From Verrucomicrobiaceae bacterium (lineage in GTDB: Bacteria; Verrucomicrobiota; Verrucomicrobiia; Chthoniobacterales; JAATET01): a DNA stretch of 64,000 nucleotides. The stretch lies in NCBI GenBank assembly GCA_027488755.1, contig JAIYAZ010000167.1, positions 38,894-102,893 on the forward strand, written 5' to 3'. This document shows positions 25,493-34,570 of this stretch, piece by piece (the first letter of the stretch is position 1; every line of letters begins with the position of its first letter). The notes under the pieces are model-generated. The model saw nothing but the letters and a program-made list of their open reading frames with translations. It did no database searches and had not been told where the DNA came from. Position numbers and translations under genes: made by a program.

Positions 25493-27064
25493 TCAGGCTT
25501 GAACCCGGTAGCCGGCGGCCAGGGAGCGGAACGTTCCGAGCTGGGCGTCGATCCACGCCGGACTCTGCCCCTGCTCCCGCGCGAGCAACTCCGCCACGAT
25601 CGGCGCGGCGTCGAGCGCCGCCTGCGCGTCGAGAAACAGCAGGCGCGTGCGGCGGGAAAGCACGTCCTCGACGGTGCGGGCCATCTCGTGACGGGCCGCC
25701 CAGACGACATGCGCCTGCTGGTAGGGGAAGCCCGAAGCAAGCGGCGCGGCGAGGGCGGGGTCTTCCGCGATCAGCTTCGCGATGGCCGGAGCGTCGCTGC
25801 CGTAAACGGCGAGCGCCTCGTCGCCGGAGACACTGTGAGGGCTGGTCCAGCCGTGGAGCTGGAGATTCTCGGTGACGCACTTGCGCTCGGCCAGCTCGCC
25901 GATGAGCGCGGCGTGGCCGATGGTGTCCTCGGCCATTTTACGATAGGTCGTCCACTTGCCGCCCACGATGGTCACGAGGCCGGCGTCGGAGATGATGACC
26001 TCGTGGTTGCGCGAAATCTGCTTCGTGCTGGAGCCGTCGGAACTCGGCGGACGCACGAGCGGACGCTGGCCGGCAAAGACGCTGAGGATGTCACTGCGCT
26101 GAGGATCGCGGGCGAGGTAGCGCGCGGCGTTGCGCAGGATGAATCCGATTTCCTCGTCGAGGGCGCGCGGCTCCAGGTCGGCGTGCGGCATGGGCGTGTC
26201 GGTGGTGCCGATGAGCACGCGGTCGTGCCAGGGAATGACAAAGAGCACGCGACCGTCGTCGGTGTGGGGAACCATGATGGCGGAGTTCCCGGCGAGAAAG
26301 CTGCGGTCCATCACGAGGTGGACGCCCTGGCTCGGCTGCACGGCGGCGGGGGCGGCGGCATCCTCGAGTCGGCGCACGTCGTCCGCGAAGATGCCGGCGG
26401 CGTTGATGACAACGCGGGCGCGCACGTCGAGACGTTCCCCAGTTTCCGCGTCGGTGATTTCCACGCCGGTGACGAGCCCGCCCTCCTTACGGATCGCGGT
26501 GGCGGAGGCGTAGTTCAGCAGGCAGGCGCCGTGATCGGCGGCGGTTTGCGCGAGCGTGATGGCGAGCCGCGCATCGTCAAATTGCCCGTCGAAATACTCC
26601 ACGCCGCCGAGCAGATTTTCCGGCTCGATGTTGGGGATGCGTTTGACGGTCTCCTCGCGGTCGAGCAGGCGGGAGCGCTCGAGGTTCAGCTTGCCGGCGA
26701 GGAGGTCATACATTTTCAACCCGATGCCGAAGAACGGTCCTTCCCACCATTTGTAGCGCGGGACGATGAAGGAGAGATGGTGGACGATGTGGGGGGCGTT
26801 GCGGTGGAGCAGGCCGCGTTCGCGCAGGGCCTCAAGGACGAGTGGAATGTCGCCCTGTTCGAGGTAACGCACGCCGCCGTGCACAAGCTTTGTGCTGCGG
26901 CTGGACGTGCCCTTGGCAAAGTCGTGGGCTTCGACGAGCAGGGTGCGGTAGCCGCGGGTGGCGGCATCGACGGCGACCCCGAGGCCGGTCGCGCCGCCTC
27001 CGATAATGACGATGTCCCATTCGGGTTCGGCGCGAAGCCGGGAGAGCATTTTGGTGCGGTTCAT
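25493..27064 (-). CDS. glpD: Aerobic glycerol-3-phosphate dehydrogenase
   Basis: FAD enzyme of 523 residues at the inner face of the membrane, oxidising glycerol-3-phosphate to dihydroxyacetone phosphate and feeding electrons to quinone. The FAD-binding motif is VIIGGGATGLGVAVDAATRG, followed by GTSSRSTKLVHGGVRYLEQ, the GlpD signature. VVINAAGIFADDVR and VTIVGGKWTTYRKMAED follow. Last gene of the glycerol operon glpF-glpK-glpD, starting 7 bp after glpK. No glpR-type regulator is adjacent. Confidence 0.96.
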   Translation of the reverse strand: MNRTKMLSRLRAEPEWDIVIIGGGATGLGVAVDAATRGYRTLLVEAHDFAKGTSSRSTKLVHGGVRYLEQGDIPLVLEALRERGLLHRNAPHIVHHLSFIVPRYKWWEGPFFGIGLKMYDLLAGKLNLERSRLLDREETVKRIPNIEPENLLGGVEYFDGQFDDARLAITLAQTAADHGACLLNYASATAIRKEGGLVTGVEITDAETGERLDVRARVVINAAGIFADDVRRLEDAAAPAAVQPSQGVHLVMDRSFLAGNSAIMVPHTDDGRVLFVIPWHDRVLIGTTDTPMPHADLEPRALDEEIGFILRNAARYLARDPQRSDILSVFAGQRPLVRPPSSDGSSTKQISRNHEVIISDAGLVTIVGGKWTTYRKMAEDTIGHAALIGELAERKCVTENLQLHGWTSPHSVSGDEALAVYGSDAPAIAKLIAEDPALAAPLASGFPYQQAHVVWAARHEMARTVEDVLSRRTRLLFLDAQAALDAAPIVAELLAREQGQSPAWIDAQLGTFRSLAAGYRVQA

Positions 27065-27071
27065 AGGATTT

Positions 27072-28562
27072 TTACAGGGCCCAGCCGCGGGCGCGTTTGA
27101 TGGCTTTGCGCCAGGTTTTGAGGCCGGCGCGGCGCTGGGCGGCGGTGGTGGTGGGTTGGAAGGTTTTGTCGACGGCGCGCACGGCGTGGAGATCGGCCAC
27201 GTCGCTCCAAAAGCCGGCCCCGAGCCCGGCCATCATGGCGGCTCCGAGGGCGGTGGTCTCGACGTTGCGCGGGCGCTCGACCGGCACGCCGAGCTGGTCG
27301 GCCTGGATCTGCATGAGCAGGTCGCTCGCGGAGGCCCCGCCATCAACGCGCAGGGTGCTGACGCGGTGGCCGGAATCCTTTTCCATCGCGAGCAGCAGGT
27401 CGGCGACCTCGTAGGCGATGCCGTCGAGGGTGGCCCGGGCAATGTGCGCGGCGGTCGTGCCGCGCGTGACGCCGAGCAACACGCCGCGGGCGGACGGGTC
27501 CCAATACGGCGCCCCAAGCCCGGTGAAAGCGGGCACGAGCATCACGCCGCCGGCATCGGGCACCTCGGCGGCGAGCGTGTTCACCTCGGGCGCGCTGCGG
27601 ATGATTTTGAGGCCGTCGCGGAGCCATTGAATCGCCGCGCCCCCGACGAACACGCTGCCCTCGAGGGCGTATTGGAGCGGGGCGTCGCCGAGCTTCCACG
27701 CGACCGTGGTGAGCAGCCGGTGGCGGCTAGCGACGGGGTTCGGCCCGGTGAACTCGAGCATGAAGCAGCCGGTGCCGTAGGTGCATTTCACGAGGCCGGG
27801 GCGCACGCAAAGCTGTCCGAAGAGCGCGGCCTGCTGGTCGCCGACGCCAGCGCAAACCGGCACCGACGCGCCGAGGATGTCGGCGTCGGTTTCCGCGAGC
27901 GGCACGCCATTGGCCACGATGCGCGGCAGGATTGCGCGCGGAATGTCAAAGAGCGCGAGCAAGTCGTCATCCCAATCACCCGCGTGGATGTTCATGAGCA
28001 TCGTGCGCGAGGCGTTGGTGACGTCGGTGGCGTGGGCGCGTCCGCCGGTGAGCTTGAAGATGAGCCAGGCGTCGATCGTGCCGGCGGCGAGTTCCCCGGC
28101 GGCGGCCCGTTCCCGGGCGTTGGGCACGGCGCGCAGGAGCCAGTGGAGTTTGCTCGCGGAGAAATACGAGTCGAGCAGCAGGCCCGTGCGCTGCTGGATG
28201 AAGGGTTCCTTGCCGCCCTCGGCCAGGGCGGTCATGTAGTCGGCGGTGCGGCGGTCCTGCCAGACGATGGCCGGGGCGACGGGTTCGCCCGTGGCGCGAT
28301 CCCAGAGCACGATGGTTTCGCGCTGGTTCGTGATGCCAATGGCGGCAATCTCCGCGGCCGAAATGCCCGCCTTCGCAATGGCCTCGCGCGCGGTGGCCTC
28401 GACGCTGCGCCAGATTTCGAGCGCGTCGTGTTCGACCCAGCCCGGCTGCGGAAAAAACTGCGTGAATTCACGCTGCGCGGTCGCGAGGGCCGTGCACGTG
28501 GCGTCGTAGACAATCGCGCGGGAGCTGGTCGTTCCCTGGTCGAGGGCGAGGAGGTATTTCAT
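27072..28562 (-). CDS. glpK: Glycerol kinase
   Basis: FGGY-family ATP-dependent kinase of 496 residues that converts glycerol to glycerol-3-phosphate and traps it in the cell. The N-terminus [18 protein letters not shown] is the nucleotide-binding start. [19 protein letters not shown] is the conserved GlpK segment, with [21 protein letters not shown] and [18 protein letters not shown] sequence ([18 protein letters not shown]) further on. Full length, with 7 bp to glpD and 15 bp from glpF. Confidence 0.97.
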   Translation of the reverse strand: MKYLLALDQGTTSSRAIVYDATCTALATAQREFTQFFPQPGWVEHDALEIWRSVEATAREAIAKAGISAAEIAAIGITNQRETIVLWDRATGEPVAPAIVWQDRRTADYMTALAEGGKEPFIQQRTGLLLDSYFSASKLHWLLRAVPNARERAAAGELAAGTIDAWLIFKLTGGRAHATDVTNASRTMLMNIHAGDWDDDLLALFDIPRAILPRIVANGVPLAETDADILGASVPVCAGVGDQQAALFGQLCVRPGLVKCTYGTGCFMLEFTGPNPVASRHRLLTTVAWKLGDAPLQYALEGSVFVGGAAIQWLRDGLKIIRSAPEVNTLAAEVPDAGGVMLVPAFTGLGAPYWDPSARGVLLGVTRGTTAAHIARATLDGIAYEVADLLLAMEKDSGHRVSTLRVDGGASASDLLMQIQADQLGVPVERPRNVETTALGAAMMAGLGAGFWSDVADLHAVRAVDKTFQPTTTAAQRRAGLKTWRKAIKRARGWAL

Positions 28563-28577
28563 GGGGGGCGGGGAGAG

Positions 28578-29321
28578 TTAGAATTTGCCGAGGGCGGAGT
28601 AGGTAAGCGCGGCGAGGACGGCGCCGACGAGCGGCCCCAGCACCGGGATGCCCGCATAGGCCCAGTCGCTCCCGCCCTTGCCGGGGATCGGCAGCAGCGC
28701 GTGCGCGAGCCGCGGGCCGAGATCACGCGCGGGATTGATCGCGTATCCGGTCGGCCCGCCGAGCGACAGCCCGATGGCCCAAACCAGCAGAGCGACGGGC
28801 ACCGCCCCGAGCGCGCCGAGATCCATCGGCACCGCCGCGCCGCTCATGTCGCGCTCGAACGCGCCCTTCATGGCCAGGATTCCAAAGATCAAAACGAACG
28901 TCCCAATGGCTTCGCAGAGAAGGTTGGCCGGAGCATTGCGGATGGCGGGCGCCGTGCAGAACACGGCGCGTTTGAGGTCCGCGTCCGCCGTCTCCCGCCA
29001 GTGCGGCAGGTAGGCCAGCCACACGACGACCGCGCCGAACATCGCCCCGCCAAGCTGCGCGAGGCAGTAACCGGGAACATCCACCCAGGGAAAAACGCCG
29101 CTGACCGCCAGGCCCACGGAGACGGCCGGATTCAGGTGCGCCCCGCTCACGCGGGCCACCGCGGCCACCGCAAGAAACACCGCAAACGCCCAGCCCGTCG
29201 TGATCACCATCCACCCGGCACCCTGCCCCTTCGAGCGGGTCAGCAACACGTTCGCCACAACGCCGTCGCCGAGAATAATCAATAGCGCGGTGCCGACGAA
29301 TTCGCCGAGCAGGGGGGTCAC
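28578..29321 (-). CDS. glpF: Glycerol uptake facilitator (aquaglyceroporin)
   Basis: Inner-membrane MIP-family channel of 247 residues with a GTG start and six hydrophobic segments. It carries the two pore half-helices SGAHLNPAVSVGLAVSG and TGYAINPARDLGPRLAH. The NPARD form with Asp after Arg is typical of glycerol rather than water channels. First gene of the operon with glpK and glpD, so glycerol enters, is phosphorylated and then oxidised. It is divergent from mnmE. Confidence 0.95.
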   Translation of the reverse strand: MTPLLGEFVGTALLIILGDGVVANVLLTRSKGQGAGWMVITTGWAFAVFLAVAAVARVSGAHLNPAVSVGLAVSGVFPWVDVPGYCLAQLGGAMFGAVVVWLAYLPHWRETADADLKRAVFCTAPAIRNAPANLLCEAIGTFVLIFGILAMKGAFERDMSGAAVPMDLGALGAVPVALLVWAIGLSLGGPTGYAINPARDLGPRLAHALLPIPGKGGSDWAYAGIPVLGPLVGAVLAALTYSALGKF

Positions 29322-29354
29322 GTCCCCAGCCTACGCCGGCCGGGTCGTTTGTCG

Positions 29355-29373
29355 AGCCCGCCCGCCGCGGGCT
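29355..29373. other. Perfect GC-rich hairpin in the glpF/mnmE divergent region
   Basis: A 7-bp perfect inverted repeat, AGCCCGC and GCGGGCT around a 5-base loop, lies between the divergent glpF and mnmE starts. Because both genes diverge from it, it is unlikely to be a terminator. It could be an operator or a 5' leader structure of mnmE. Function is not established. Confidence 0.3.
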
Positions 29374-29408
29374 TGATGCCACGCGGCGAATCGGGCGAAG
29401 GTGGCGCC

Positions 29409-30722
29409 ATGCCCGCCGAGGATACCATTGCCGCCCTGTCCACGCCCCCCGGCGAGGGCGCGATTGCCCTCGTGCGCATCTCCGGGCCGGATTCGCTGGC
29501 CATTGCCGAAACCATCTTCCGCGGCGGTCGCATCGCCCCTCGCCAGGCCAGCTTCGGCCGCATCGTCGACGCGGAGGGCGTCGTGGACGAGGTCGTGCTC
29601 ACGCACTTCGCCGCCCCGGCCAGCTACACCGGCGAGGACGTCGTGGAAATCAGCGGCCACGGCGGCATCGTGGTCTCCGCCCGCTTGCTGCAAACCGCCC
29701 TGGCCGCCGGAGCCCGCGCCGCCGGCCCCGGGGAATTCACCCAGCGCGCCTTTCTCAACGGCAAGCTCGACCTCACCCAGGCCGAGGCGGTGATGGATCT
29801 CATCCGCGCCCAGACCCCGCTCGCAGCCCGCGCCGCCGCCGAGCAGCTCCGCGGGCGCATCGGCGACGAAATCTCCGCCCTGCGCGAGGCGCTCCTCGAC
29901 ATCGTCGCGCACGTCGAGGCCTACATTGATTTTCCCGACGAGGACATTGATCCCGACACCGGCGCGGCGCTCCGCGGGCGCATCACCGCCACGCAGTCAC
30001 GCATCGCCCGCCTCCTCGCCACCGCCGACGAAGGCCGCATCCTCCGCGAAGGCGTGCGTCTCGCCATTTGCGGTCGGCCGAATGCCGGAAAATCCAGCCT
30101 GCTCAACCGCCTGCTCGGCCAGGACCGCGCCATCGTCAGCCCCACGCCCGGCACCACCCGCGACACCATCGAGGAGGGGCTGAACCTCCGGGGCATTCCC
30201 TTTCGTGTGATCGACACCGCCGGACTGCGCGAGACGCCCGACGCCATTGAACGCGAGGGCGTGCGCCGCGCCCGCGCCGCCATCGAAGGCGCCGACGTCG
30301 TGCTGCGCGTGATCGACGCCACCGACGCCGCCGCGCTCACCGACCCGCCCGCGGCCGGCGACGAAGTCCTCGCCATCAACAAGATCGACCTCGCCCCCGC
30401 CCCGCTTCCGGGCCTCGCCATTTCCTGCGCCACGGGCGAAGGCCTCGAGGCGCTCGCCGACGCGCTGGTCGCCCGCGTGCGCCGCACGCCGGCCAAAGCC
30501 TGGGACTCGGCCGCCGCCATCAACGCCCGCCACCAGGCCTGCCTCCAACGCGCCGCCGACGCCCTCACCCGGGCCATCGCACAATTCGACGCCGCGACCG
30601 CCCCCGAGTTCGTTGCCCTCGACCTCCGCGCCGCCCTCGACGCCGTGGGCGAAGTCGTCGGCGTGGTGGACACCGACACCATTCTCGGCCGCATTTTTGG
30701 GTCGTTCTGCATCGGAAAATAG
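29409..30722 (+). CDS. mnmE: tRNA modification GTPase MnmE (TrmE)
   Basis: A 437-residue GTPase that with MnmG modifies the wobble uridine of tRNAs (cmnm5U) using folate. The N-terminal folate-binding domain starts DTIAALSTPPGEGAIALVRISG. GHGGIVVSARLLQ and GEFTQRAFLNGKLDLTQAEAV follow. The inserted G-domain has G1 CGRPNAGKSSLLN, G2 GTTRDTIEEGL, G3 DTAGLRET and G4 NKID. The protein ends in FCIGK, with the conserved C-terminal Cys motif. The ATG at 29409 agrees with family N-termini; an earlier in-frame start would add an unrelated extension. Confidence 0.96.
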   Translation: MPAEDTIAALSTPPGEGAIALVRISGPDSLAIAETIFRGGRIAPRQASFGRIVDAEGVVDEVVLTHFAAPASYTGEDVVEISGHGGIVVSARLLQTALAAGARAAGPGEFTQRAFLNGKLDLTQAEAVMDLIRAQTPLAARAAAEQLRGRIGDEISALREALLDIVAHVEAYIDFPDEDIDPDTGAALRGRITATQSRIARLLATADEGRILREGVRLAICGRPNAGKSSLLNRLLGQDRAIVSPTPGTTRDTIEEGLNLRGIPFRVIDTAGLRETPDAIEREGVRRARAAIEGADVVLRVIDATDAAALTDPPAAGDEVLAINKIDLAPAPLPGLAISCATGEGLEALADALVARVRRTPAKAWDSAAAINARHQACLQRAADALTRAIAQFDAATAPEFVALDLRAALDAVGEVVGVVDTDTILGRIFGSFCIGK

Positions 30723-30737
30723 CCACGCTCTTCCCCG

Positions 30738-31736
30738 ATGAGTCTCTACGACGCCCTCCGCCCGCTCCTCTTCCGTATGGACGCCGAGTCGGCCCATCAC
30801 TTTGCCCTCGGCGCCCTTGAGACCGCGCCCGCCCCGTTTCTGCGTCTTGCCTTCGGCGCCGCCCCCGCCCTGCCCCGCGAGGTCGCCGGCCTGCGCTTTC
30901 CGAACCCCGTCGGCCTCGCCGCCGGCATGGATAAAAACGCCGTCGCCCTGCCCGCCTGGGAAGCTCTCGGCTTCGGCTTCGTCGAGGTCGGCACCATCAC
31001 CGCCCGCGCCCAACCCGGCAATCCGCGCCCCCGCCTCTTCCGCTACCCCGAGCTCGGCGCGCTCATCAACCGCATGGGCTTCAACAACGATGGCGCCGAC
31101 GCCGTGGCCGCCCGCCTCGCACACCTGAAATCCTCCGGCCACTGGCCGCGCATCCCCGTCGGCGTGAACCTCGGCAAATCCAAGGTCACCGAACTGGCCG
31201 ACGCCCCCGCCGATTACCTCCACAGCTACCGCGCGCTCCTTCCGTTCGGCGACTACTTCGTCATCAACGTCAGCTCCCCCAACACCCCCGGCCTCCGCGA
31301 ACTCCAGGAAAAGGACGCCCTCGCCGGCATCGTGCGCACCCTCCGCGATCACGACGCCGCCAAACCGCTGTTCGTGAAAATCGCCCCCGACCTCACCGCC
31401 CCCCAGCTCGACGCCATCCTCGAACTCACGGCCGCCGAAAATCTCTCCGGCCTCATCGCCACGAACACCACGCTAGACCACTCAGTCATTCCCGCCGGCC
31501 GCGACGAAACCGGCGGCCTCAGCGGCACCCCGTTGCGCGACCGGGCCAACGAAGTCCTCCGCCATCTCCGCGCCGGCACCGACCGCCCGATCATCGCCTC
31601 GGGCGGCATCATGGACGGCCCCGCCGCCCGCGAACGCCTCGCCGCCGGCGCCTCGCTCGTGCAGGTCTACACCGGCTTTGTCTACCGCGGCCCCGGCCTC
31701 CTCCGCGAGATCACCAAGGAAGTTGGACAGAATTGA
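30738..31736 (+). CDS. pyrD: Dihydroorotate dehydrogenase (quinone), class 2
   Basis: FMN flavoenzyme of 332 residues that oxidises dihydroorotate to orotate in pyrimidine synthesis, passing electrons to membrane quinone. Class 2 features are the N-terminal helical membrane-associating segment (YDALRPLLFRMDAESAHHF) and FPNPVGLAAGMDKNA, GFGFVEVGTIT, NRMGFNNDGAD. The catalytic Ser region is INVSSPNTPGLRELQ, followed by LVQVYTGFVYRGP at the C-terminus. It starts 15 bp after mnmE and is probably cotranscribed. Confidence 0.96.
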   Translation: MSLYDALRPLLFRMDAESAHHFALGALETAPAPFLRLAFGAAPALPREVAGLRFPNPVGLAAGMDKNAVALPAWEALGFGFVEVGTITARAQPGNPRPRLFRYPELGALINRMGFNNDGADAVAARLAHLKSSGHWPRIPVGVNLGKSKVTELADAPADYLHSYRALLPFGDYFVINVSSPNTPGLRELQEKDALAGIVRTLRDHDAAKPLFVKIAPDLTAPQLDAILELTAAENLSGLIATNTTLDHSVIPAGRDETGGLSGTPLRDRANEVLRHLRAGTDRPIIASGGIMDGPAARERLAAGASLVQVYTGFVYRGPGLLREITKEVGQN

Positions 31737-31810
31737 CGGAATTTAGAGAATGGCCCCCTGTTCCCAAACGTATCCCCTTTCCATACCGCCGCCCAAACCG
31801 CCCCAAGCCC

Positions 31811-32689
31811 ATGTCTGACTGGAAATCCGTGACCCTCACCCTCGGCCACTCGCCCGACCCCGACGACGCCTTCATGTTCTACGCGATGGCCGAGGAAAAA
31901 ATCGACCTGCGCGGCTACCACTTCCAGCACATCCTCCAGGACATCCAGACGCTCAACGAGCGCGCCACCCGCGGCGAACTCCACATCACCGCCGTCTCGA
32001 TCCACTCCCTCGCCTACGTCCTCGACAAATACGCCCTGCTCCCGAGCGGCGCCAGCATGGGCGACGGCTACGGCCCCATGTTCATCGTCAACGCCGGCCA
32101 CGGTCTCCCCGAGGACGCCACCGAGGCCGAGCGCCGCGCCTGGCTGCTGAACAAACGCATCGCCATCCCCGGCAAGATGACCAGCGCCTTCCTCGCCGCG
32201 CAGCTCTTCCTCGGCGCCGAGTTCGACTATGTCGTCGTGCCCTTCGACGAAATCTTCGACGCCGTGCGCAGCGGCCACGTCGACGTCGGCCTCATCATCC
32301 ACGAAGGCCAGCTCACCTACAAACGCGACGGCTTCGACCTCATCCTCGACCTCGGCGTCTGGTGGAAACACCGCACCGGCCTCCCGCTCCCGCTCGGCGG
32401 CAACGTCGTCCGCAAGGACATCCCGCCCGACGTCCGCCGCGAACTCTCCGACGTCCTCCACGCCAGCATCGCCTACGGCCTCGAGCACCGCGACCCCGCC
32501 GTGGAGCACAGCATGAAGCACGCTCGCGGCATGGACAACCCGCTCGCCGACGAATTCATCGGGATGTATGTGAACCACTACACGCTCGACTACGGCGACG
32601 CCGGCCGCCGCGCGATCCGCCTCTTCCTCGACGAGGCCCACGAAGCCGGGCTCATCCCGCAGCCCGTCGAACTCGAATTCGTCGAGTAG
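31811..32689 (+). CDS. mqnD: MqnD-like 1,4-dihydroxy-6-naphthoate synthase (futalosine menaquinone pathway)
   Basis: A 292-residue protein of the MqnA/MqnD periplasmic-binding-protein-like family. The N-terminus TLTLGHSPDPDDAFMFYAMA corresponds to the MqnD GxSPxPND motif. DIQTLNERATRGELHITAVS, NKRIAIPGKMTSAFLAAQLF and DVGLIIHEGQLTY follow, in the MqnD pattern. No signal peptide, hence cytoplasmic and not a transporter component. MqnD cleaves cyclic de-hypoxanthine futalosine to 1,4-dihydroxy-6-naphthoate. The family contains divergent paralogues, so the exact reaction is likely but not certain. It follows pyrD by 74 bp on the same strand. Confidence 0.78.
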   Translation: MSDWKSVTLTLGHSPDPDDAFMFYAMAEEKIDLRGYHFQHILQDIQTLNERATRGELHITAVSIHSLAYVLDKYALLPSGASMGDGYGPMFIVNAGHGLPEDATEAERRAWLLNKRIAIPGKMTSAFLAAQLFLGAEFDYVVVPFDEIFDAVRSGHVDVGLIIHEGQLTYKRDGFDLILDLGVWWKHRTGLPLPLGGNVVRKDIPPDVRRELSDVLHASIAYGLEHRDPAVEHSMKHARGMDNPLADEFIGMYVNHYTLDYGDAGRRAIRLFLDEAHEAGLIPQPVELEFVE

Positions 32690-32690
32690 C

Positions 32691-32714
32691 GGGCGCGGGC
32701 CAGACCCGCCCGCC
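32691..32714. terminator. Possible weak bidirectional terminator hairpin between mqnD and the TPR gene
   Basis: GCGGG at 32695-32699 and CCCGC at 32705-32709 form a short GC stem around a 5-base loop. It lies in the 24-bp gap between convergent genes and is followed by TATTGATTCTT. The stem is short and there is no real T-run, so this is tentative. Confidence 0.28.
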
Positions 32715-34441
32715 TATTGATTCTTCTCCGCCACCCGGGAGACCACCGCGTCGATCTTCGCCGCGAGCGTCTTGTTGGCGGAGTCCAGCCCGGCGGCCTT
32801 CTGCCAGTGCAGCAGGGCCTCAGCCGGGCGGTTGAGCGCGAAATACGCGTCGCCGATGTGCTCGTGCACGACCGGGTCGGGCCCGGGCATCGCCTGCGCC
32901 GCCCGCAGCAATTCCTCCACGGCGAGCGCGTAATCCCCCCGCTGGTAATGCACCCAGCCCAGGCTGTCGAGATACGCGCCGTTCGCGGGATCGATGGCCA
33001 GCGCCCGCCGGATCATCCGCTCGGCCTCGTCGAGGTTTTCGCCGTGCTCCGCCCACATGTAACCGAGGGCGTTCAGCGCGTCGGCGTTCTTGGGATCCAG
33101 CTCGATCGCCTTGCGAAACAGCTCGGCCGCCTTCACGTTCCGCCCCGCAAGCTGAGCCGTGCAGCCGTAGTCGAAGTAAAACATCGAGTTCAGCAACGAC
33201 CCGTCGTCCCCCGCCGCAAGCAGGGCGGCCCGCTCGTAGGCGGCCAGCGATTCGGGATAACGATGCAACGCCGCGAGCGAACGAGCCTCGACGTAGAGGA
33301 AAAACGGCACCCGCGGAAAAATCGTCGCCGCCTCGGTCGCGCGCGTCGCCGCATCCTCAAACCGCCCCGACTGCAGCAGCAGCACCATCAGGTCGCGCTG
33401 ACGCTCCAGGTTCGTCCGGTCGATGATGATCGCCTGCTCTAGATTTTTCAGCGCCCGGGGCAGATCGCCCTCCGCCTGGTAAAGCCGGTAAAGCTGGTCG
33501 TAGGCCGCGAGGTCGAGGGGGTTCGCCGCGATGATGCGCTGCAGCACCGGAATAGCCGCCGCCGTGCGCCCGAGTTCAATGAGCGTGCTGGCGAGGCGTT
33601 CGTTGATGTTCGGCAGGCTCGGGCGAAGGTCCGCGGCCTGTCCGTAAAACCCGGCCGCCGCGTCAAAATCCCGGCAGAGCGCGTGAAAATCCCCGATGCG
33701 CGCGAGCGTCGAGGCGTCCTTGCCGGCGCCCGCCGCCGCCCGCTCCAGGCACGTGCCAAGCTGGGCACGCGTCTTCTCATCCAGCGTGAAGGCCTCTCCC
33801 TGCGTCGCGGCGTTGGTCAGAAAATCCGCCACCTGCAGCCAGTATCCCGCGTCCGTGGCCTTGGCGCGCAGCGCGCGGCTGATGACCCGCGCGGCCGTCG
33901 TCCGGTCGTCCTGCGCGACCGCGATTTCCCACAAGGCCTCATAGGGGGCAAAGCGGTCCGGCGCGACCTTCAACGCCGCCTCGGCGTAGCGGCTGGCCAG
34001 GTCTGGTTTGCGCAGATGCCGAAGGTAAATCGAGCCAAGGGCGAGGGCGGGCTCGGGATCATGCGGGGCCGCCTTGAACGCGTCTTTGAGCACGCCGATG
34101 GCCTCGGTCGGATCACCCCGGCGGAGGTAATCGTAGGCGACCTCGATCGCGAGCTTGGTAAAACCAGGGTCGAGCGCCAGCGCCTGCCGGTAATTGGCAA
34201 GCGCCTGCTCCGGGCCGGAGTTCTCCTCGGCCAGCACGCCCGTCACAAAATGCGCAAGGGCGTCCGCCTTGCGCTCGGCGGCCCCGTCCAGATGAAACTC
34301 CCCGGGCGACCGGTCGGCCTCGTCCAAAAAATAATCCGCCGAAGCGGCGGCGACGGGACCGGGACCGATCACCGCGACCAGCACCGATGCCACCCATCCC
34401 ATTGCTGGGAGGGTCGACCGGCAGCCGACCGCGGTTTTCAT
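32714..34441 (-). CDS. Exported TPR-repeat protein
   Basis: A 575-residue protein with an N-terminal signal peptide (hydrophobic segment ending around VAAASA), so periplasmic or outer-membrane facing. The rest is an array of tetratricopeptide repeats running almost to the C-terminus. Clear units include EQALANYRQALALDPGF, AVQDDRTTAARVISRALRAK-like segments, KAAELFRKAIELDPKNADAL, EAERMIRRALAIDPANGAYL and YALAVEELLRAAQAMPGPDP. TPR proteins scaffold protein complexes; no enzymatic domain is seen. Last gene of the hisG / micro-protein / TPR operon (16 bp after the small gene). Confidence 0.85.
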   Translation of the reverse strand: MKTAVGCRSTLPAMGWVASVLVAVIGPGPVAAASADYFLDEADRSPGEFHLDGAAERKADALAHFVTGVLAEENSGPEQALANYRQALALDPGFTKLAIEVAYDYLRRGDPTEAIGVLKDAFKAAPHDPEPALALGSIYLRHLRKPDLASRYAEAALKVAPDRFAPYEALWEIAVAQDDRTTAARVISRALRAKATDAGYWLQVADFLTNAATQGEAFTLDEKTRAQLGTCLERAAAGAGKDASTLARIGDFHALCRDFDAAAGFYGQAADLRPSLPNINERLASTLIELGRTAAAIPVLQRIIAANPLDLAAYDQLYRLYQAEGDLPRALKNLEQAIIIDRTNLERQRDLMVLLLQSGRFEDAATRATEAATIFPRVPFFLYVEARSLAALHRYPESLAAYERAALLAAGDDGSLLNSMFYFDYGCTAQLAGRNVKAAELFRKAIELDPKNADALNALGYMWAEHGENLDEAERMIRRALAIDPANGAYLDSLGWVHYQRGDYALAVEELLRAAQAMPGPDPVVHEHIGDAYFALNRPAEALLHWQKAAGLDSANKTLAAKIDAVVSRVAEKNQ

Positions 34442-34457
34442 GCGGTCAAAATAGCGA

Positions 34458-34562
34458 CTAGCTCTTGTAGCGCAACCGCTTCTTGTGACGGTTGAGCTTC
34501 ATGCGCTTGCGGCGCTTGTGTTTGGCGATTTTGGCCTTTCTCTTCTTCTTAAGGGATCCCAT
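34458..34562 (-). CDS. 34-residue basic protein, AURKAIP1/COX24 type
   Basis: A very small gene starting 8 bp after the hisG stop and ending 16 bp before the TPR gene. The product starts MGSLKKKRKAKIAKHKRRKR and is almost entirely Lys, Arg and His. It matches the short AURKAIP1/COX24-domain proteins known in some bacteria, whose homologues belong to mitochondrial ribosome-associated proteins. A ribosome-associated role is plausible (inference). The tight spacing, the ATG and the highly non-random basic composition support a real gene despite its size. Confidence 0.8.
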   Translation of the reverse strand: MGSLKKKRKAKIAKHKRRKRMKLNRHKKRLRYKS

Positions 34563-34570
34563 GAGGACTT

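Noticed and set aside
29355..29373. Hairpin considered as an intrinsic terminator
   Set aside because: It lies between divergent starts and has no T-run, so a terminator role is unlikely.
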